Shown: one piece after another, positions 7,391 to 10,811 of the stretch
Layout: each line of letters opens with the position of its first letter
Position numbering within the stretch: position 1 is the first letter of the stretch
Position numbers and translations under genes: made by a program
DNA from: Gymnopus androsaceus JB14
Lineage: Eukaryota > Basidiomycota > Agaricomycetes > Agaricales > Omphalotaceae
NCBI GenBank assembly: GCA_009733575.1
Contig: ML770321.1
Location: forward strand, 1-10,811
DNA: 10,811 nt
Reading direction: 5' to 3'
The notes under the pieces: model-generated
What the model was told of the DNA's origin: nothing
Database searches by the model: none
The model's input: the letters and a program-made list of their open reading frames with translations, nothing else

Positions 7391-8887
7391 GTGATTATCC
7401 TTCCTGAATATGTTCTTTTTATTATTTACTTATTTCGCAGTACATGGAATGATCTGAAGCCAGCTCATTCTGGCTTGAGCACCGTTGTTCCGCGCACTCC
7501 GGCAGCTCCAAACTCGCAACATCACATCACTAATCCTTTTGACCTATTTGCACCTACCGTTGTACATTGCACGAAACCCAATCCACCGACAACAACAACT
7601 TCCCTTCCGCCTGTCCCTCTTTCTATTCCACATATCCCCGTACTTCCAACAGCGGTACCAAAAACACGCTTACGGAAACCTCAAAAGGGCCGCAACATTG
7701 CAGAAACTCCTCTGCGTCCCCATGTCCCAGCTGGAAGTCGAATACACGCTTGGAAGACACCATATTCGCTGGACCGGGAACGTGTTGCACATGGGAAACA
7801 TTCTCGAGACCTGCTAGATCGTATCGAAAAAGCATTAGGACCAGCATTGGCGACTTCTACAAAGTCTACATATGGTGCCGGTATCCTTCGCTTCGTCCAA
7901 TTTTGTGATAAATTCAACATTCCCGAATCAGATCGCATGCCCGCAGATCATTATTTGGTCACGGCTTTCGTGGGCGAACACATTGGGAGTGTCTCAGGTG
8001 GTACGGTGAGAGGCTGGTTATCTGGTCTGAAGGCGTGGCACGATTATCACGATGCACCTTGGTGTGGTGAATCTCGATGGGTTCAGATGGCTCGGGTTAG
8101 CGCGAATAAAGAAGGGACAGCTCATAAACAGCCTATTCGCGCTCCCATCACTCTCGCTCACCTTCTTGCTCTCTACTTTGCCCTCGATTTCCGTATTCCG
8201 TTTCACTGTGCCATTTGGGCACTTGCTCTAACAGCCTTTTTTGGTTGTCGCCGCTTGGGCGAACTTACTATTCCCTCCCGTAACGGGTTTAATCCCAAAC
8301 TCCATGCCTCCCGTCGTTCAGCCAACATCCAATTCCGTGCCCACCGCGATGGTTCTAAATCGGCTCACTTTCGTATTCCGTGGACCAAGACTACAAAAGA
8401 AGAAGGGGCAACTGTAGTCGTCACGGCCAGAAACAACTCTCTCTGCTCGAACGATGCTATGCAGAAGCACTTACAGGTCAATGCAGCTGTCCCGGAGGAT
8501 TTCGCCTTATTTGCATACATTGACAAGGAAGGAAACCCACGAAACATGGTGAAATCTGATTTCCTCGAGTTTGTAACCGATGTCTGGATGCGAGCGGCTA
8601 TGCAACACGTTCTTGGCCATAGTTTCCGTATTGGCGGCGCTGTTGAACTACTTCTTGCAGGTGTTCCTCCCGAGATTGTGGCTGCCACTGGAGGATGGAC
8701 TTCTTTAGCTTTCCTTTTATATTGGCGACGCGTCGAGGAAATCCTTCCTATGCATATCTCGAAGGCTTATAACAAGTCACAATTGGACTCTTTAAATGAT
8801 ATTCTTGACTCCTTTCGGAAATCGCAGAAGATTTCAAAAGTTATTATAGATGCATGTGCTAATATTGATCCAAGTTCGGTAGACTAA
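7391..8887 (+). CDS. Tyrosine recombinase of the Ngaro-like element
   Basis: This is one open frame of about 498 codons, starting right after the RT stop and ending at TAA 8885-8887. Residue numbers count from 7391. Residues 20-130 are Pro/Thr-rich and probably disordered. Residues about 135-230 form the SAM-like DNA-binding arm (...ATSTKSTYGAGILRFVQFC). The catalytic domain has Arg in GCRRLGE (R287/R288), a Lys in WTKTTKEE, H-x-x-R in GHSFRIGG (H410, R413), Trp in GGW (W436) and the nucleophile Tyr in LLYWRRV (Y444), a complete set. Its role is integration and circle recombination of the element DNA. It has no ATG before codon 183 (7937), inside the arm domain. The first 50 bases (7391-7440) look like an intron ending TTTCGCAG, so the true start may come from splicing or from frameshifting out of the RT frame. 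Confidence 0.9.
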   Translation: MIILPEYVLFIIYLFRSTWNDLKPAHSGLSTVVPRTPAAPNSQHHITNPFDLFAPTVVHCTKPNPPTTTTSLPPVPLSIPHIPVLPTAVPKTRLRKPQKGRNIAETPLRPHVPAGSRIHAWKTPYSLDRERVAHGKHSRDLLDRIEKALGPALATSTKSTYGAGILRFVQFCDKFNIPESDRMPADHYLVTAFVGEHIGSVSGGTVRGWLSGLKAWHDYHDAPWCGESRWVQMARVSANKEGTAHKQPIRAPITLAHLLALYFALDFRIPFHCAIWALALTAFFGCRRLGELTIPSRNGFNPKLHASRRSANIQFRAHRDGSKSAHFRIPWTKTTKEEGATVVVTARNNSLCSNDAMQKHLQVNAAVPEDFALFAYIDKEGNPRNMVKSDFLEFVTDVWMRAAMQHVLGHSFRIGGAVELLLAGVPPEIVAATGGWTSLAFLLYWRRVEEILPMHISKAYNKSQLDSLNDILDSFRKSQKISKVIIDACANIDPSSVD

Positions 8888-8891
8888 TAAA
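8886..8891 (+). terminator. AATAAA polyadenylation-like signal overlapping the recombinase stop
   Basis: AATAAA overlaps the TAA stop (8885-8887) of the recombinase frame. Its position fits a 3'-end signal for an element transcript. However, the B repeats downstream, with AT-rich TTTTATATATAG runs, could equally hold the real 3' end. Confidence 0.35.
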
Positions 8892-8953
8892 TTTACTTTT
8901 CTTGTTATTATTGTGCTAATCCTTGAAACCTGCGCTCTGTTTGGGTGTTCGGG

Positions 8954-9033
8954 CCCTTGTAGATGTCGAGTTCCCTTCTTTGGGGAGCTTCGGCTCTGTC
9001 TGGGTGGGTCCGGGTCTCGCCATCTACAACGGG
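8954..9033 (+). repeat. Inverted repeat between recombinase stop and B1
   Basis: CCCTTGTAGATG (8954-8965) pairs with CATCTACAACGGG (9021-9033), with one bulged C. The loop of about 55 bases holds a weaker nested inverted repeat (GAGTTCCC...GGGGAGCTTC). It lies immediately before B1. It may be a structural element of the 3' untranslated region; the function is unknown. Confidence 0.55.
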
Positions 9034-9039
9034 GAGGAG

Positions 9040-9146
9040 GCGCGGAGCCAAGCTCCAGCCAAAACCCAAAAGATTTATATCTGATATTTTATATATAGTT
9101 ATATAGCACTTCTGGACTCGGAGAAGAGTCTCGCCTCTTGTCCTAT
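9040..9146 (+). repeat. Internal repeat B1 (107 bp)
   Basis: GCGCGGAGCC... to ...TTGTCCTAT matches B2 (9411-9517) with a single difference: CA in B1 where B2 and B3 have CG, in ATAGCACTTC versus ATAGCGCTTC. Upstream of 9040 it diverges from the sequence preceding B2. It abuts A2 directly, as expected for split direct repeats. Confidence 0.93.
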
Positions 9147-9297
9147 TCCGCGATAAGTTAGGCGAAGCCTGACTTATCTAAGGATACGACAAGCAGAGAC
9201 GATGAGAGGCGCTTAGTTGCCGATTCGGCCGGCACGTAGTTTAGGCGCTCATTCAATCTTGCTTCCAACCACAACGTTCAATCTTCGAACTCGCGTT
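9147..9297 (+). repeat. Repeat A2 (151 bp), identical to A1
   Basis: All 151 bases match 5476-5626 at a constant offset of 3671. In the split-direct-repeat model, A2 with B2 preserves the sequence needed to rebuild the ends of the next copy. Perfect identity suggests recent insertion or recent homogenisation. Confidence 0.95.
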
Positions 9298-9410
9298 TCT
9301 TTTGCCCCACCCACCTCCCTCTTCACATTAGATATTTCTAGCGTTCAGGCAGCTCTTGCCTGCTCGTTCTGAGCTTTGGAATTCTGCGCGAGCGTGCAAT
9401 AGACCCACCC
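9298..9410 (+). repeat. 113-bp segment X between A2 and B2, repeated between A3 and B3
   Basis: It starts TCTTTTGCCCCACCCACC and ends ATAGACCCACCC. The second copy is at 9653-9765 and differs by one C-to-T change (TGCTCG versus TGCTTG). X follows neither A1 nor precedes B1, so it exists only in the 3' complex of this copy. The full A-X-B unit is 371 bp. Confidence 0.9.
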
Positions 9411-9517
9411 GCGCGGAGCCAAGCTCCAGCCAAAACCCAAAAGATTTATATCTGATATTTTATATATAGTTATATAGCGCTTCTGGACTCGGAGAAGAGT
9501 CTCGCCTCTTGTCCTAT
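9411..9517 (+). repeat. Repeat B2 (107 bp)
   Basis: Second copy of the B segment; one difference from B1 and one from B3 (GCGCGGAG here, GTGCGGAG in B3). It joins A3 with exactly the same junction as B1/A2 (CCTAT|TCCGCG). Confidence 0.93.
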
Positions 9518-9652
9518 TCCGCGATAAGTAGACTTATCTAAGATACGACAAGCAGGACGTGAGAGCGCTTAGTTGCCGATTCGGCCGGCACGTAGTTAGG
9601 CGCTCATTCAATCTTGCTTCCAACCACAACGTTCAATCTTCGAACTCGCGTT
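9518..9652 (+). repeat. Repeat A3 (135 bp), deletion-only variant of A2
   Basis: Aligned to A2 it lacks 11 bases from the centre of the terminal hairpin and five single bases (in AAGGATACG, GCAGAGACGATGAGAGGCG and AGTTTAGG). There is no substitution. All deletions lie in the first 100 bases. It may be a tandem extra copy of the A-X-B unit, or partly a consensus error in the assembly. Confidence 0.9.
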
Positions 9653-9872
9653 TCTTTTGCCCCACCCACCTCCCTCTTCACATTAGATATTTCTAGCGTT
9701 CAGGCAGCTCTTGCCTGCTTGTTCTGAGCTTTGGAATTCTGCGCGAGCGTGCAATAGACCCACCCGTGCGGAGCCAAGCTCCAGCCAAAACCCAAAAGAT
9801 TTATATCTGATATTTTATATATAGTTATATAGCGCTTCTGGACTCGGAGAAGAGTCTCGCCTCTTGTCCTAT
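9653..9872 (+). repeat. Terminal X' and B3 (220 bp), right end of the element
   Basis: It repeats 9298-9517 with only two substitutions, both CG to TG. It ends GTCCTAT at 9872, after which sequence no longer matches the start of A (CTAACTTC instead of TCCGCG), so the element edge is placed here. Confidence 0.92.
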
Positions 9873-10242
9873 CTAACTTCAGTTATTGTTATGCTTCCGT
9901 CAGGCAGGTGACCGACGCACCGACGCACCGAGTCACGTTGATTGTTTGTGGAATCATCTTTTTTTCCTTGACCATCATCCTCAAAGCCAGCTCAAGCCTC
10001 GTTCAAGTTACGCTCAGTAGCCGACAGTGGACTATGCAATGTATTCGACGATTCAATGCCTTTAACGTTTGCAAAAAACGCTGTTTGGTTGTTCAAGACA
10101 TCGGACTTCAATCTTCAACACCCAAGCTCTCAATAATCTTCAATGAGCCAATGCTTCGTTTCGCCTATCAAGCTCTCGTCAAATGCTTTCTCGTCCAATT
10201 GTATTCTTGCGGTTGATTTTCTTTATTCCTTGTGGTTCGCAG
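9873..10242. other. Right flank of the element; no firm gene
   Basis: A plus-strand frame is open from before 9908 to a TGA at 10214-10216 (first ATG 10034). It has no recognisable domain and an ordinary composition. A direct CCGACGCA doublet (near 9911-9926) is seen. The last bases (TTCCTTGTGGTTCGCAG, to 10242) look like a 3' splice site in front of ATG 10243, so part of this stretch may be an intron or 5' exon of the next gene. Confidence 0.35.
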
Positions 10243-10486
10243 ATGGGCGCCTTTCGTGAGTTGAATTTCTATTTCTCGTGTCATAACATGCTAATATTCT
10301 ATCATACATAGACTCGGTTATCTCATTCGACCTGACAGCTAAGGTGTGTACCACTGGGCTTTCACTGGGTTCCTCACTGAACGCGCCGCCTCACAGATTC
10401 TGACATATCTTGGTCTATTCCCTCTTCGCATATGTACAGTTTATCTCATTCTCTCCAGCATCCAGCCTCTGTTCAAACTATTGTAG
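10243..10486 (+). CDS. Likely 3' exons of a host gene (unknown, hydrophobic C-terminus)
   Basis: Three exons with consistent phases are 10243-10255, 10312-10343 and 10397-10486 (TAG). Introns of 56 bp (GTGAGT...ATACATAG, GCTAAT branch site) and 53 bp (GTGTGT...TCACAG, CTGAAC branch site) have near-ideal fungal signals. The joined peptide of 44 residues begins MGAFHSVISFDLTAK and ends with a Leu/Ile-rich, membrane-segment-like stretch. The upstream AG suggests earlier exons that I could not place; they might lie across the element. If 10243 is a real start, this is a very small protein; otherwise it is the end of a larger one. Confidence 0.4.
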
Positions 10487-10811
10487 TGTATTCTTATATA
10501 GTTCAATATAAATTGATTTAAATGCATACTGAGGAGGAAAACAAAGCTATCGGAGCAACCGGAATAGCATTCGGATATGTCGGAAAGGCATCTGGGCAGT
10601 GCTGCGGGTATTGAACCCCAGGCTCAAGAATTTCGTGCCTTGCTTCAAATGATACATAGGGCAAAATTATTAATCGGCTCCCTTGTTTAACTTCTTTTCA
10701 CCTCAGCTTCAGGACCCCTTGAGTCAACCCTAGTGGGATAGTGGTTCACGCCTGTGTAAGTGCTTTAATAAGGGTCGGACCATTTTGAAATGAACCTTCG
10801 ACCTTCGGGAC
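10487..10811. other. Intergenic-like sequence, no feature supported
   Basis: No domain-bearing frame is present. An AT-rich run (10490-10525) with TATATAG and AATATAAAT may hold the polyadenylation region of the preceding exons. A GGGTATTGAACCCC palindrome near 10608-10621 resembles a tRNA T-arm on the minus strand but lacks the rest of a tRNA. Confidence 0.45.

Larger units (their letters stand above)
5476..9872 (+). mobile_element. Ngaro-like retrotransposon (DIRS order, tyrosine recombinase, split direct repeats)
   Basis: The 4.4-kb unit has the order A1, RT/RNase H, tyrosine recombinase, B1-A2-X-B2-A3-X'-B3. Direct split repeats, the RT-RH-YR order and the lack of any DDE integrase, protease or LTR pair place it in the DIRS order. 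Split direct rather than inverted repeats, and no adenine methyltransferase domain, favour the Ngaro-like group, which is frequent in Basidiomycota, over DIRS1 or PAT. Insertion uses a recombinase, so no regular target duplication is expected. At both edges the bases ATCT occur (5473-5476 and 9871-9874), which blurs the exact boundary. Gag is nearly absent and the RT frame is broken, so this copy is probably non-autonomous. It sits about 360 bp upstream of the oxidoreductase pseudogene. Confidence 0.88.

Noticed and set aside
7485..7938. Several 70-113 codon frames on both strands
   Set aside because: They overlap the tyrosine recombinase frame, which has a complete catalytic set; they are shadows.
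5476..9872. LTR retrotransposon (Gypsy or Copia) reading of the repeats
   Set aside because: The repeats are split, with different parts left and right, there is no TG...CA LTR end, and no protease or DDE integrase. The second enzyme is a tyrosine recombinase.
5476..9872. Crypton DNA transposon (tyrosine recombinase only)
   Set aside because: The RT and RNase H motifs upstream and the split direct repeats show a DIRS-order retroelement.
9147..9872. CRISPR-like array from regularly repeated segments
   Set aside because: The repeats are 107-151 bp, only two to three copies, and are explained by the retroelement terminal structure.
10580..10660. tRNA-like T-arm on the minus strand (GGGGTTCAATACCC)
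   Set aside because: Only the T-loop region resembles a tRNA. No A box, no matching acceptor stem and no anticodon arm could be found at the right distance.
10730..10811. Possible tRNA or tRNA-derived SINE head (TAGTGGGATAGTGGTTCACG)
   Set aside because: The resemblance to an A box is partial, no B box (GGTTCGANTCC) follows, and the window ends before any fold could be tested.

Overview
The window looks like a filamentous fungal genome, most likely an Agaricomycete (Basidiomycota). The evidence is short spliceosomal introns (48-79 bp, GT...AG, with CTAAT/CTGAY-like branch points), an AIF-like flavoprotein of a type common in these fungi, and a DIRS-order retrotransposon of the Ngaro-like, split-direct-repeat kind. 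No bacterial gene organisation is seen.

Layout. 1-880: no gene I can support, only a TATA-like hairpin site. 884-1502: weak coding-like fragments. 1503-3030: gene-poor DNA with two diverged direct duplications and a C10/A-rich tract. 3106-4028 (+): a five-exon gene for a small secreted protein of unknown function. 4321-5113 (-): the 5' two thirds of an AIF-like FAD/NAD(P)H oxidoreductase gene, convergent with the secreted-protein gene. It has lost its C-terminal part, a splice acceptor and its reading frame, so it is read as a pseudogene. 5114-5475: its upstream flank.

5476-9872: a 4.4-kb Ngaro-like (DIRS order) retrotransposon. It has a 151-bp left repeat A1, a reverse transcriptase/RNase H region and a tyrosine recombinase reading frame. 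Its 3' end is a complex of the form B1-A2-X-B2-A3-X'-B3. The RT/RH frame has almost no gag left, a frameshift near 5780, a 275-bp intron and an in-frame TGA at 7025. The recombinase frame is open with all visible catalytic residues, but has no ATG at its front. A1 and A2 are identical over 151 bp, which points to a recent insertion or homogenisation. The third A copy differs by deletions only.

9873-10811: right flank. Three short exons at 10243-10486 (+) with good splice signals look like the 3' end of a host gene encoding a hydrophobic C-terminus.

How it works together: in Ngaro-like elements, reverse transcriptase and RNase H copy the RNA, and the recombinase, rather than a DDE integrase, inserts the (probably circular) DNA. 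The split repeats allow a full template to be rebuilt from the circle. This copy keeps the terminal repeats and recombinase, but its RT frame is broken, so it would need help in trans unless the breaks are sequence errors.
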